NCBI GenBank assembly: GCA_019828595.1
Contig: JAHQRK010000006.1
Coordinates: forward strand, 1,674,001-1,738,000
DNA from: Aphanomyces cochlioides
Taxonomy: Eukaryota; Oomycota; Saprolegniomycetes; Saprolegniales; Verrucalvaceae
Direction: 5' to 3'
Length of the DNA: 64,000 nucleotides
Both the position numbers and the translations under genes were made by a program. Shown piece by piece: positions 30,834 through 41,757 of this stretch (position 1 is the first letter of the stretch; each line of letters starts with the position of its first letter). Under the pieces are notes generated by a model. It was not told the DNA's origin, did no database searches, and saw only the letters and a list, made by a program, of their open reading frames with translations.

Positions 30834-33327
30834 ATGAGGTTTCAGCTCATGGACCCGCCCGCCAAAGAGCCGTTGTCGTCTTGTTTGCATCTCCTCCGTC
30901 GTGTCGATAGTCGCCCTTGGCATTACACCATCGTCGCGATCCTCGTCGTTGACTTTCTCGTCCAAGTCGTGAGCCTGTTATTCGTTGTGCCTATTCCACC
31001 ATGGATGTCGTTGCCGTCGCTCGTCTTGTGTGCTGTGGATCTAGCTCTTCGCTGCGTCGTGCTGCGATCTGCACTACTTGAGTCGCGTGCTGCAATGGCA
31101 GATATCACTCTGTGGGTGGCGATGCTTGTCGTTTGTCTCTGCCGAAGCTTCGGCAAGCCTTCAGAGCTTTTGCTGTTACTGTATGTAGCGCTTGGAGCCT
31201 CGCGCTTGATCGTCAAACCACGAGCTCGACTCTACTCGAAGCCATTGCATGCTACCTCAAATTCTGGATTAACTTTGTGCGCATTGCGAACACATCTTTC
31301 CCCAGAGGTGATGGAAAAGTTGGATTTATCTGCCTCGTACAACAACTTCAGGGAAGAAGTGCCAAAGGACCAATTGCTCAGCTTCATCTTGCGCCATCGA
31401 CCGCCTGCTGTCGATATGTCTGCCATTCTCTCCATGCTACGAGCCGCAGAGTCCCCGATGGCACCTCCGTACACAGCGGTGGATGTCACGACAAGCACGT
31501 TGACCCACTGGTCAATCCATCGGAGTGACATGGGCTGGTGTCTGCTTGCCATGCTGATCCATGCGAGTCTCAATCCACTCCAAGCTTTCTGCCTCAAGAT
31601 GCTCCTCGATCACACATTTGATTCAACTTGGACGCTAGCCTTGCTCGTTGGCCTCTCGGTGCCATTTGCAGCTACGACAATTGTCATCGCTTTCTTGCAG
31701 TCGCGGCTTCTAGCTCATGCCACTGCAACGATGCAACAGCAGCTCCTTGCAGTCGTTCTCTTGCCACCCAGCTCGTCAATCGTGGCGATGTCACAGGGAG
31801 ATCTCTCGACTGTGTTTGCCAGTGACATTGCTCGCGTGAATGCGTTGTGGCAAGCTGTCTTTTGGAATCTCTTTCATCCGCTGGTTACTGCCGTGGTTGG
31901 CTTTGTCTACTTGATGGCATGCGACGTCAACGTTGGTTGGCTTGCGCTGTGGATCTCGCTTGTCCTTGTCTTTAGTGGCCCTCAAGGTCGAGCTGCTGGT
32001 TACTCCACGGCTTTTGGAGCAGCAAATGCCAAGTTGACGGAATCGTTCCAGACCGCTCTGGCAGCTCAGGCAGAAGTGGTTGTCTTGGGCATGAAGCCTT
32101 CAGTCCAAGAAAGGTTTGATGCCCTTGCCGTCGAGTGTGCATCAACACAGTTCGCCAAGGACCTCTGGGCAGCCCTCGTTCAGATCTTTGTGGAAGCAGC
32201 CATGTATGCCTTTGTGGCACTCGCGACGGCTGGACTTGGGACCCGCGTCATGGCGCAGACTTCATCAACTGGAGACTTTGTCTCGATGGTAGGGCTCCTA
32301 GGTCGAATTGCTGGTCCTGTCACCGTTCTCGGGGGCTTCATGAGGGTTGCTATTGGAAACGCGAGCAGTTTGCAGCGTGTTGACGCCTTGTTGAGTGCCA
32401 AGTCGCCTGAAGCATTGCCGTGGAGACCTATGGAACCACTGCGATGTGGACTTTGTATTGATGGCCTTTGTGTTGCGTGGGAGGATATGCAGATTTTGAC
32501 TGAAGTTGCGCTGACATGTCCCCGTGGCTCCGTCACGTGCATTGTTGGCCCAAGTGGCAGCGGGAAGAGCACGCTCTTGAGCTGCTTGATGCAGTTGATC
32601 AAACCCAGTAGTGGACGGATCTTGTGGGACGACTGTCTTCTCGAGCGAGGGCATCAAGACCACGTCGGGGTCGCCTTTCAGACTGGCCATCTCCTCGATG
32701 GCTCTATCCTGGATAATCTTTTGTATGGCGTTCCAAACGCGACGACGAGTGACTGCATGGAGGCCCTGCGCTTAGCAGAGTGTTATTTCATTCAGGAGTT
32801 ACCACAAGGTGTGGACACGGATGCGGCGGCTGTGCCATGGAGCGGCGGTCAGCTGCAGAGACTATGCCTGGCTCGAGCGCTTGTGCGGCGACCGAGGTAT
32901 GAGCTACATAACTGTTCCAGTGCTCATCACTTTGGCTAGTGTGCTTCTCCTCGATGAAGCAACAAGTGCGCTTGATACAGAGACAGAGGCGGCAATCGTT
33001 AGCATGCTCTCGCGGCTGGCAAAAGAGAAAGGAACGACTGTCGTCTCGGTGACACATCGACTTGCCACGACTGTCAATGCTGATCATATCGTGGTTTTGA
33101 AGGGCGGACGGATTGTCGAAGAAGGAGAATACGGCGAATTGATCAAACGACGAGGCGTTTTCTATGACATGGCACATGTCGGCCACAATGGACAGACTCA
33201 TGTCGGCAACACCGCCAAGAATCCGGAAATGATGTCAACTCGGTCGAGGAGAGCATGGACCATGACGGACAACTCGACAAGGACGACCACAACAACGACA
33301 ACGCCAGGAGAGTACATGGTCTTGTAA
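30834..33327 (+). CDS. Half ABC transporter (one TMD + one NBD)
   Basis: Two exons, 30834-32896 and 32940-33327 (43-bp intron), about 816 aa. The membrane part has an N-terminal set of hydrophobic helices (about 25-120), then the six-helix exporter core (about 225-530). The ATPase carries Walker A GPSGSGKS (DNA near 32551), Q-loop FQTGH, signature WSGGQ (usually LSGGQ), Walker B LLLDEATSALD and H-loop SVTHRLA, so it should be active. Order and length fit an ABCB half transporter of TAP/HMT type, which works as a dimer. No mitochondrial presequence is obvious. The C-terminus ends in a Thr-rich tail. An alternative start is the ATG at 30849. It ends 4 bp before the convergent MED9-like gene. 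Confidence 0.85.
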
Positions 33328-33331
33328 ACGT

Positions 33332-33788
33332 TTATAGATTCTTTCGCGAAAAGACGTCGTTGAGTTGAGCTCGTGGTTCATCTGTGCCTCGAAAGAGTGT
33401 CGTGCTGTACAGCTCCATCATTTCACTAGGATGATGCTAACCTTAGCAAGAAGCTCACTCTTGAAGTGTAATTACCTTTTCTGTCGCAATTGTTCCTTCG
33501 CTTTGCGAATTTCTTCTTGCTGTCCGTCCAAGCTAACGTCTACGCCTGGCAACGATGCCAAGAGCCGCGCTGCGTCGTCGTATTTTGTTTTGAGAGCTAA
33601 TGCTGTGGCCGAGACATCGCCGAGACGTGTTGCTTCTTGGTTTGTGCCTGCTGTTAGGATATCCTTGAGGAGATCAATCAAAAGCGGCAGCATGTCAAAT
33701 TCCTACGACGTCATTGACTCAAGGTTGTGAAAAGACGGGCAAATACCTCGTGCATCGTCTTCGCTTCCTCGCTCTGTTCCATGCTCAT
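33332..33788 (-). CDS. MED9: Mediator subunit MED9-like protein
   Basis: Three small exons, 33788-33747, 33702-33476 and 33425-33332, about 120 aa. After a short acidic start (MSMEQSEEAKTMHE) comes EFDMLPLLIDLLKDIL, then LALKTKYDDAARLLASLPGVDVS, then a charged helix QQEEIRKAKEQLRQKR. This two-helix pattern with a LPGVD/LPGID link is typical of MED9/Cse2, a small subunit of the Mediator middle module that bridges activators and RNA polymerase II. The last exon (SEMMELYSTTLF...) is supported only by splice phase. Assignment is from a short motif, so other small coiled-coil proteins remain possible. Confidence 0.55.
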
Positions 33789-33831
33789 GGTTCTTCCCGC
33801 AAGGTATAAAAAATAAAAAATAGAAATTTAA

Positions 33832-34502
33832 ATTAAAAACTACTACACCATTTGCCGGTTTAGTTCGTTTAACTTGCGATATATTTCGTATCGTTTGCAA
33901 TATATTTCGTATCAGTGCAATATATTTCTTATGACTTGCATTTAATTTCGTGGCCCGCGACGAAAATCGATTTATATTTCGCATGACTTGCATTATATTT
34001 CATCCCTCTTGCATTTAATTTCGTATTTTTTAGCTTATATTTCGTATCACGTGCATTTAATTTCGCAGAGAAGAGAAAAAGTCCATAGAAAAATTAACAA
34101 AAAATTGTTATCGAACTCATAAGAAATTGATGGGACACTTCGATCGCCATATAAGTCAATGCGAGCATCAAGCAAGCTCAGCAGAGTTCATATGCGGCTG
34201 CCCGTCGCGAATTCATAGTTCAAGCCAACACTGCAACACATGTGAAACTTCATATCTCAATAGGAGATTGAATATATTTTGCATTTATACGAATTTAAAT
34301 GCACGTGATACGAAATATAAGCTAAAAAATACGAAATTAAATGCAAGAGGTATGAAATATAATGCAAGTCATGTGAAATATAAATCGATTTTCGTCGCGG
34401 GCCACGAAATTAAATGCAAGTCATAAGAAATATATTATACGTGATACGAAATATATCGCAAGTTAAACGAACTAAACCGGCAAATGGTGTAGTAGTTTTA
34501 AT
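33832..34502. mobile_element. AT-rich fold-back element with ~220-bp inverted arms
   Basis: The left arm (33832-34064) and right arm (34291-34502) are near-complete inverted copies, from ACTACTACACCATTTGCCGG at the outer end to the CACGTGCATTTAAAT region at the inner end. The loop is about 225 bp. The arms contain repeated GCATTTAATTTCGT and ATATTTCGTAT units. There is no coding capacity, so this looks like a MITE or fold-back transposon. Borders and a target duplication are not clear; the flanks carry similar GG(T/A)ATAAAAAA strings that might be a duplication. Confidence 0.75.
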
Positions 34503-34659
34503 TTCACATATTATTTTGTTTTTTTATTTTTCTCCCAGGAATAAAAAAGAAATTTTACAAAGCGATCCGCAACTCCCATTTCATCTCGGCGGTCGAAGGT
34601 CCCGAGCGTAACTCGGTGCTATCTTGTCTTCCATCAATAAACGGCTCTGTACAGACGAT

Positions 34660-35534
34660 ATGGGCAACAAGCAAGGCAAGCTCAAGCGTCGGGGACTCGA
34701 CGATCGGCCAAGCGTCACAGTAACGGCGACTCCCAGTGAGAGGAAGCGCTCGATTTGGTCGAAAGCGCCGCCGTCACCAACAGCGCTAGGACCTCCACCG
34801 GCCCCAGCTTCTCCTATGAAACAAGTCGAACGGGAAGGAAACGAGAGGACGCCGGCGCTTGAAACGCAAGAGCTCGTCGAGCGAACGCACTTTAGCGCCA
34901 GAGAAATCGATTCGATTCGTGAAAATACCTTTGCCCTACTAGGGTATACACTTAGCCCGACCAACTATCAAGAAATCTCAATCTCCAAGGAAGACTTTAT
35001 GAAGTTCCTTGGTGTCTCGGTCGAATCACTCTTCCCAAGTCGCCTCTTCGCCATCTTTGACGTGTCCAAGCGCGATGTGGTATGTTACATACTGAGGAAT
35101 GAGATCTTATGTTGTATCCTCTCCAGTTGAGCTTTGCCGATCTTGTTCGTGGTTTGTCCATCTTGAGTCAAAAAGCCACTCGCGATGAGAAGCTGCGCAT
35201 GGCCTTCCAAATGCTAGATCCAGCCAACAGTGGATTCATCACGCGTGAAGAGACAACAAGTATGCTCAAGTCGTGCTTGGAAGAGAGCAAAGGTATGTCT
35301 GTAGTCATGTGTTCTATGTCTAATGATGTAGAAATTGCACTCACGGCTGACCAAGTTGACAAGCTCGTCGCAAGCACATTTGCCGAAGCCGACATGGATC
35401 GAAATGGCTTGATCGATTTTGCGGAATACCAAGCATTGGATGCACGACACCCGGGGCTGCTCGAGTTCCTCACTGTCGACACGACGGGTATATTCAACTC
35501 GCTTGACAAGCAAAAGTCCGCCAAGGGAATGTAG
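34660..35534 (+). CDS. N-myristoylated EF-hand calcium sensor (CBL/NCS-like)
   Basis: Three exons, 34660-35079, 35127-35292, 35332-35534, 262 aa. The N-terminus MGNKQGK fits an N-myristoylation signal, so membrane anchoring is likely. A Pro/Ser-rich linker leads into helices from about residue 75. Two canonical calcium loops are visible: DPANSGFITREE (171-182) and DMDRNGLIDFAE (216-227); earlier EF-hands are degenerate. The layout resembles calcineurin-B-like or neuronal-calcium-sensor proteins that pass calcium signals to a kinase or phosphatase partner. The start at 34660 is preferred over an in-frame ATG at 34624 because of the myristoylation motif. Convergent with the lipoyl gene, 31 bp apart. 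Confidence 0.82.
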
Positions 35535-35565
35535 TAACAAGAAGGACAATGCATTACATGTCTCC

Positions 35566-36347
35566 TTACTTGGATGGCTCCACTGGGAATGTACCCGTCG
35601 AGCCGTAGAGGGCCAAGTATGCCTTTTGCCGTTGAGCCAAGCTACAATGCGTTTCCTTGACTTCATGATGAATATTTCAACATACCTGAAAGAAATGGCG
35701 CTCTTGTTCACGCCAAGACCCCACTTGCTCGCAAGCGTGGCGGTTGTGGCGGCAGCAGTGGCGACTGGCGCGGCTGGCTTGGCAGGGGCAGGGGTGACTG
35801 GAGCAGCCACTGGAGCAGGAATCGCAGGTCCAGAGACAACTTTTTGGGGCACTTGGGGTTGGACGAGGAAGTCGGATGGCACAACTGGAGCTTGCGTGGC
35901 AGGGTCGACCTTGACTTCTTCTTTCTTGGGAGGAATTTCTTCAGGGGACTTGGGTGCAGGAGGAGGCACAGCAGACGCATCCACCTTGAAGTCAGCAAAG
36001 GCGCCAACATCGCTTTGCGAGTCGACGGTGACCATGATAGGTTGGCCGACGACGATGCCTTCCGTTCCCTCAGGCACTAAAATACGAGCAAGGAACATAT
36101 CATCCTGGGCTTCGTAGTCGACGACAGCCTTGTCCGTTTCGATCTGGCAGATGATGTCCCCGGCAGTGATCGCATCGCCTTCTTTCAGCAACCACTTGGA
36201 CAAGTTACCCTGTTCCATCGTAGGGGAAAGAGCTGGCAAGCCGACAACTTCGTGAGGCGGATACGATGCAAAGTGTCGCGTCCATTGAGCTGGACGCACT
36301 CCCGTGACTTTGGCAGCGGCGCGGACAGAGCGGGCAAAGGCAAGCAT
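35566..36347 (-). CDS. Mitochondrial lipoyl-domain protein lacking an acyltransferase domain
   Basis: Two exons, 36347-35686 and 35641-35566, 245 aa. A basic presequence (LAFARSVRAAAKV) precedes an E2-type lipoyl domain (about 34-110): LPALSPTMEQGNLSKWLLKEGD and QIETDKAVVDYE with the lipoylated Lys73. This is the form found in pyruvate dehydrogenase E2 and protein X. A Pro/Ala linker (about 125-205) follows, then a short conserved-looking tail ending AQRQKAYLALYGSTG. There is no peripheral-subunit-binding domain and no catalytic acetyltransferase domain, and the stop is clear after a phase-consistent intron. It could be a detached lipoyl carrier for the PDH complex. A reduced or incomplete E2 is the alternative. 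Confidence 0.82.
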
Positions 36348-37777
36348 TTTCACGACTACCAACAAGCCTTGTGTGCGGACACGAAAATGGCGATGTGTTA
36401 TTTCGAAAACAGTTTTAAATTCTTTCTTTTAATCGAAAATGTGTTTTAAAAAGAATTTTAGTTAAAGAAATGTTTTAAACAGATTGCCTTTCACTTTGCA
36501 GTCATTGGCGTCGTCACCATGGACTTTTCCATCCAACCCACAACTCTAGCTGTCGTCCATGAGATATTTCGACGCTTGACGACTGGCAGCAGTCTTTGTC
36601 TCTCAAACGCTGCAAAGTCTGCGGCGCTTTAGTGTACTGGGATGTCAAACTTACCTCGCGATCGTTGGTTTCAATGATGGTTCATGGAAAAATCACAATT
36701 CTCAAGTGTCCATCGACGTTGTGACTCGCCAAAGTCAGTGATACCACCCGCAGAAAGAACTTTAACCACATCTGGGAAACTCTAGACTGCCTAGTCTTCG
36801 ATAGCTTGGCATCCAAATTGTTATTGTCAATGACATTGATGTAGGGCAATCGAGATCAAAATCCAACGAATAGGTGCGCTGACCAACAAGGCCTGTTTCC
36901 TCTTGTGTTGGTCGTTACCTATCTCAGCGTGCAATTTTTGAGGGCATTTGAAGAACGGGGTTGGAGTTAGATGCTCCCATCTGTGCTGTACCGACCTCTG
37001 GAGCTGCATCGTATATCTTTCTCAATGTCAATTCGCTTGGCGAGGTTCTCCAGCTTGAGTCAAAAAGATGCTCAACATGGCGGTTGTCGACGTGGAGCTG
37101 TGCGACGTAACATTAGACTCTTAGCGAGGCAACTCCCTCCTGCCATGGCATGGTTTCCTCCTTGTGGTCCAGCGGTTGGCTCCGCATGTCCGCCACGTCC
37201 ACTGTTTCCACTGTGTGCATGGAGAGCGATGCAGCGTCGGTCGGAGGTTGATTGGTTGTGACGCTGTCGAAGAGACAGCAAATCACTCCAAGAGAAACAC
37301 CTACATCTATTTCCTACGTAGTATAACCATGAAATTGCTACACCAACTTGGGTTTTCTCCTCTGCCTCTCTCCGAAAGCCCACGCGACGCTCCTCCAGCG
37401 CGACATTACATCAACAAATCGCAGATGTAACACACGGCCATTACAGCCGTCGACAGAAATACTCAACCTCTCATAATTCAAAAATAAATCGACGATTTTG
37501 ATTGGCTAAAATTGCAATAAAAATCTCATTTTGCAATAAATTTCACAGAAAGTGGTCGAATTTCCAACCAAAACCCAAGGTGGAAAAGCCAGTCTGAGCA
37601 ACCACTGAGTGATTTCCATACAAAGATCAAGATAAAGAGGGCTCGTCCGGATAAACCGGGCAATAATGTACTGATTCCGGATAAGTTGTGTGAGTTGCGG
37701 TTTTTTTTCCAAAAGACAATCTCCTGGAGGTCCTCAGTCACTAGCGGGAGAACGTCAGACGACCGACGCGCGAGAGG
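36348..37777. other. Intergenic region, no supported gene
   Basis: About 1.4 kb. Frames between 36490 and 37400 are short and broken by stops on both strands. Near the right end are CCGGATAA motifs at 37645-37654 and 37675-37684, about 95-130 bp upstream of the FYVE-GAF start, and one CCAAT-like box near 37500. Confidence 0.4.
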
Positions 37778-39167
37778 ATGCAGAGGGCGAAACTGAACAA
37801 CGATATCTTGACAGTCGATCAAATCGTCAATCAAGATGACTGGGTCCCTGATACCGAGCGATTTCGTTGCCATGTATGTACGCGCAACTTTACGTCGTTT
37901 CGTCGAAAGCACCATTGCCGCATGGTACGTGTGTTCTCCCACGATGAAAAGCGAGCTGATGTGTGTCGTCTAGTGTGGTGAAGTTGTCTGCAGTAACTGC
38001 ACGCTGAAAAAGCTCGCGCAGATCCCACAACGAGCAAGTTTGCAGGAAGTCCGAGTGTGCATGTCGTGTATTTTGAACCATGCAAACAAACAAGCCAACC
38101 CGATGCAACAGCAACCACAACTGGCCCAACCGCAGCTTCGTGGACGTGGATCGATCCAAAGTGCTCGAACGGAAACTAGCTCCCGCACGGGTGAAGTTCG
38201 CTTCAGTAACCGAGACAGCAATATGGACCGTCTCGACTCACCCCCTGAAAATTCTGCGGGTGAAAGACAATTCGCGATGAACGGAGGCGCCGATGATATC
38301 GACTACCCCTTGGACTTTAGCTGGGGTTATGCGTGGCCCAAGCCACCTGTCCTTCCAGACGAAGTCGAGCGATTGGCGGTCTTGCGTAGCTTTGACATTC
38401 TCGACACGCCAACGGAAGACGTGTTTGACATCATTTGTGATCTAGCCAGCAATGCGTTGAAGTGCCCGATCGCCGTTGTGAGCTTGATCGACGAGGACCG
38501 TCAGTGGTTCAAGGCCAGTGTCGGTTTGGCCCAGACTGAAATTCCACGTAACGTGAGTTTCTGCGCCCACACTATCCGATCCAAGGAACCCATGGTCGTC
38601 TTGGATACGCTCTTGGACAAGCGCTTTATGAAGAATCCTCTCGTGACAGGTGCTGCCGGAATTCGATTCTACGCCGGATCGCCCATTTGCACTCCTTCTG
38701 GTCATGTCATCGGTACCGTCTTTGTATTTGACAACCAACCTCGTCAATCGTGCGACCTTGCGACGCTGGAGAAGCTCTCGAACGTCGCGATGAAAAATCT
38801 CGAAGATCGCAAGAACGGTGCTGTCGCTGCTCCGTTACCTGCTAGCGCCGCTCCAGTTGCGAAGCCTCCTGCTGCAACCTCGTCGTCGGGTGGACCTGGC
38901 GCTATGGTTCCCATGAGTGCAGAGAATTTGAACACACAAGATCTCGTCGTCCAAGGCGGTGGTCCTGGCGACGGCCAAGTCGTGGCAGGTCCCAAGATGG
39001 AAACCATGTTGATGGACTTGCTCTGCCGAACGACGGAGACCCAGCAGCAACTGGCCGCTCAACAAGGTGTGATGTTTCAGCAACTAGGGCAACATACGCA
39101 AAAGATAGACGAGCTCGCCGATGCGGTCAAGCGCATGGAGGCCAAGTTGGACGGCAATGGCTTTTAG
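37778..39167 (+). CDS. FYVE zinc finger - GAF domain protein, copy 1
   Basis: Two exons, 37778-37924 and 37974-39167, 446 aa. The FYVE-type finger (about 28-95) has [25 protein letters not shown] with the basic RKHHCR phosphoinositide-binding motif, though the N-terminal WxxD reads WVPD. After a polar linker a GAF domain (about 195-345) begins ERLAVLRSFDILDTPTEDVFD and includes SLIDEDRQWFKASVGL and ETPRNVSFCAHTI-like strings, the form common in bacterial and oomycete GAF sensors. An Ala/Pro-rich linker and a C-terminal coiled coil (about 385-445) end the protein. The likely location is endosomal membranes; the GAF ligand is unknown. It is tail-to-tail with copy 2. Confidence 0.88.
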
Positions 39168-39289
39168 CGTGTCTGTGTTTGGATAGAAGATTGATCGGGT
39201 TTTGGATTTACTAATAGAAGCATGTTTTCTCGTCTTACATCTATGAAGCGGCACCTAAGTCCATCTCGCACTGTCCTTGAGAGATCTAG

Positions 39290-40715
39290 TTAATGCGAGT
39301 TAATAAATAGCACATTGTCTTGCGCTTCCCGTGCATCGAGCTTGGCCTCCATGCGCTTGACGGCATCGGCAAGTTTGTCAATCTGGGCAGTGTGCTGGCC
39401 CAACGTTTGGAACATCGCGCCTTGCTGCGTGGCCAATTGTTGCTGCGTTTCGGTTGTTCGGCAGAGCAGGTCCATCAACATGGTTTCCATCTTGGGACCT
39501 GCCACGACTTGACCGTCGCCGGGAGCAGAGCCTTGTGCGACGACAAGATCTTGTGTGTTGAGATCAGTGTTGGCATATGCAGGCACGATCGATGCGCTCG
39601 GAGCTGCGGTCGGTGGTGGTGGTGGTGGTGCCGTGTGTGCCTTGGAAAGAGGAGCCGCCGTGGCATTCTTGCGGTCTTCCAAGTTCTTCATCGCAACATT
39701 CGACAACTTTTCAAGCGTCGCGATGTCGCACGTATGCCGCGGTTGGTTGTCAAAGACAAAGACTGTGCCCAGGATATGGCCAGTTGGCGCTACAATCGGC
39801 GATCCGGCGTAGAAGCGAATGCCAGCTGCCCCTGTCACGAGCGGGTTCTTGGCAAAGCGCTTGTCCTGCAACGTGTCAAGCACGACCATGGGCTCTTTCG
39901 AGATGATTGTGTGCGCGCAGAAGCTCACATTGCGAGGAATCTCCGACTGGGCAAGACCGACACTGGCCTTGAACCATTGACGATCTTCGTCAATCAAACT
40001 CACGACGGCGATCGGGCACTTCAACGCGTTGCTAGCCAAGTCGCAGATGATGTCAAAGACATCTTCTGCGGGTGAGTCCAGAATATCAAAGCTGCGCAAC
40101 ACCGCCAGACGATCTTCTTCATACGGCAAGACGGGAGGCTTTGGCCACGCATATCCCCAGCTGAAGTCCAAGGGGTAGTCGAATTCCGAGATGTCGCCGC
40201 GGCTGAAATGACGCGGTGGGTCTTCATATGATCCTTGTGGAGAGAAACGACCGTTCGAGTATTCTTTGGTGCTGGCGTCCGAGTTGGTATCGCGGTTCGA
40301 GTAGCGCATCGCGTGTTCTGAACCGGGACGCATGGAGCCGAGAGGTCGATCCATAGACACGGGCGGGACTCCACCATTTTGCTTGTTCGCATGGGACAAG
40401 ATGCACGACATGCACACTTTCACGTCAGTGCGTCCTTTCACGGGGAGCTCGGCATACTTCTTGAGGAGACAGTTGCTGCAGACAACTTCACCGCACTACA
40501 CAAGACATACGTAAGAATCCAAACGACGCGAGAGAGATCACACGTACAATGCGACAGTGATGCTTGCGGCGGAGTTTTGTAAAGTTGCGCGTGCACACGT
40601 GGCATCGATGTCGTTCTGAATCTGCAACCCAGTCGTCTTGATGCATGAGTTGATCCATCCGAAGCACTTCGCTGCCGCGACTACTCGCGCGCATCATCTC
40701 CTTCTTGCTCATCAT
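39290..40715 (-). CDS. FYVE zinc finger - GAF domain protein, copy 2
   Basis: Two exons, 40715-40548 and 40495-39290, 457 aa. Domain order, intron position and most of the GAF sequence match copy 1: a FYVE-type finger with RRKHHCRICGEVVC, the YPLDFSWGYAWPKPPVLP lead-in, and GAF SLIDEDRQWFKASVGLAQ. The coiled-coil tail with KMETMLMDLLCRTTETQQQL is also the same. The linkers differ, with a run of six prolines coded by a GGT-rich tract near 39611. The N-terminal 28 residues differ from copy 1. An in-frame ATG at 40766 would add 17 residues. Stops of the two copies are 122 bp apart, so an inverted duplication is the simplest origin. Confidence 0.88.
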
Positions 40716-41757
40716 CTTAGCTGGACGGCAGCGGTTTCTCTTTGACTTCACTCCCTCATATCCCATTCAAGTTCGTCCCATCCCGTTCAAGCACGCTGAC
40801 TCGACTACGTCCGTTAGGTAACCGAGTGACCAACGCACGACGTAGCAACCATTGGGGGGAACCTCCATCTAGCGACATGCACGCTCACCTCCTCTTCTTT
40901 ATCCATCCTCTGCGATATGCGCCTTCAAATCCCAAACGCACTCCATATGGACCTACCACGTGGCGAATCAGTCGAGCGCCGCCCTTCAACTCGACGATCT
41001 TCCCGCAAAGTCTTGCCCGTCCTCCCCCGTCCGTCGGCCAAGACGACGCTCCAAGATACAAGACTTCCCGTTGAGTTGCACCCCCGCGCTGCATCTCTTC
41101 CGCAGCGAACATCTCGTCCAGACATTTGTCCCGACACCACGTGAGTCACCCGCGTGAGTGAACCATTACAACGACAAACGATTCCTCCTCCTGTCGATGG
41201 CCATCTGCAGTACACGTGTATTCTGCAACCGTTGACGGAGAGCGAGGACGGACACAAGATCACTCTCGCGGCGGGTCACGACAAACCTCATGGTAGCACC
41301 TCCTTGATGGTCCTCTCGGTGGAACAAACAGGACGGACGGACCTTCTCTGCGTCTCCCCCTCATGTTGCCGTCACGAGAAGCTCTCATGCGTTCAGCGCC
41401 GCCGTCCGTCAAGAGTCACGGCGAAACGTTCAAGGGACATAGCCTCCTGTGTGTGCTCTGTCGTGCTCTGTCTTGAAATCTCAAGTCCAACACACTCGTG
41501 GTGTATGTACGTCGGTGGTCGACCGACCCGTTCGGTGGACGTCGCTGGAGGCGCCGCTCCCCATCCTGCTCACTTTGACGAGTGATAGCGACCGGACGAT
41601 CAACGTTTGTCCACCGGTGGACTGCACAACCTCAACGCTGCAGCATCGGATGCAACAATCTGGTCCATGACGTGGCAAAGCATGTCGTCATGTGTGTACA
41701 GTGTACATGTGTTGACGTGGGAGGCGGCAACTCTCTTCGCGGCAGGACGTGGTCAAC
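40716..41757. other. Intergenic region, no supported gene
   Basis: About 1 kb of GC-balanced sequence upstream of FYVE-GAF copy 2 and downstream of the fourth channel gene. The longest frames lack ATG starts or recognisable motifs and overlap on both strands. Confidence 0.4.

Noticed and set aside
35567..36365. Reading the lipoyl gene without splicing to 35214, giving a longer protein
   Set aside because: The 35642-35685 segment has good donor and acceptor sites, and splicing gives a coherent tail and stop; the unspliced frame soon becomes antisense to the EF-hand gene.
39605..39640. GGT-repeat as a possible regulatory microsatellite
   Set aside because: It codes for a proline run in the FYVE-GAF copy 2 linker and needs no further explanation.
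41154..41585. 143-codon plus-strand frame in the spacer near the fourth channel
   Set aside because: It starts with GTG, is cysteine/arginine-rich without pattern, and overlaps other open frames on both strands.
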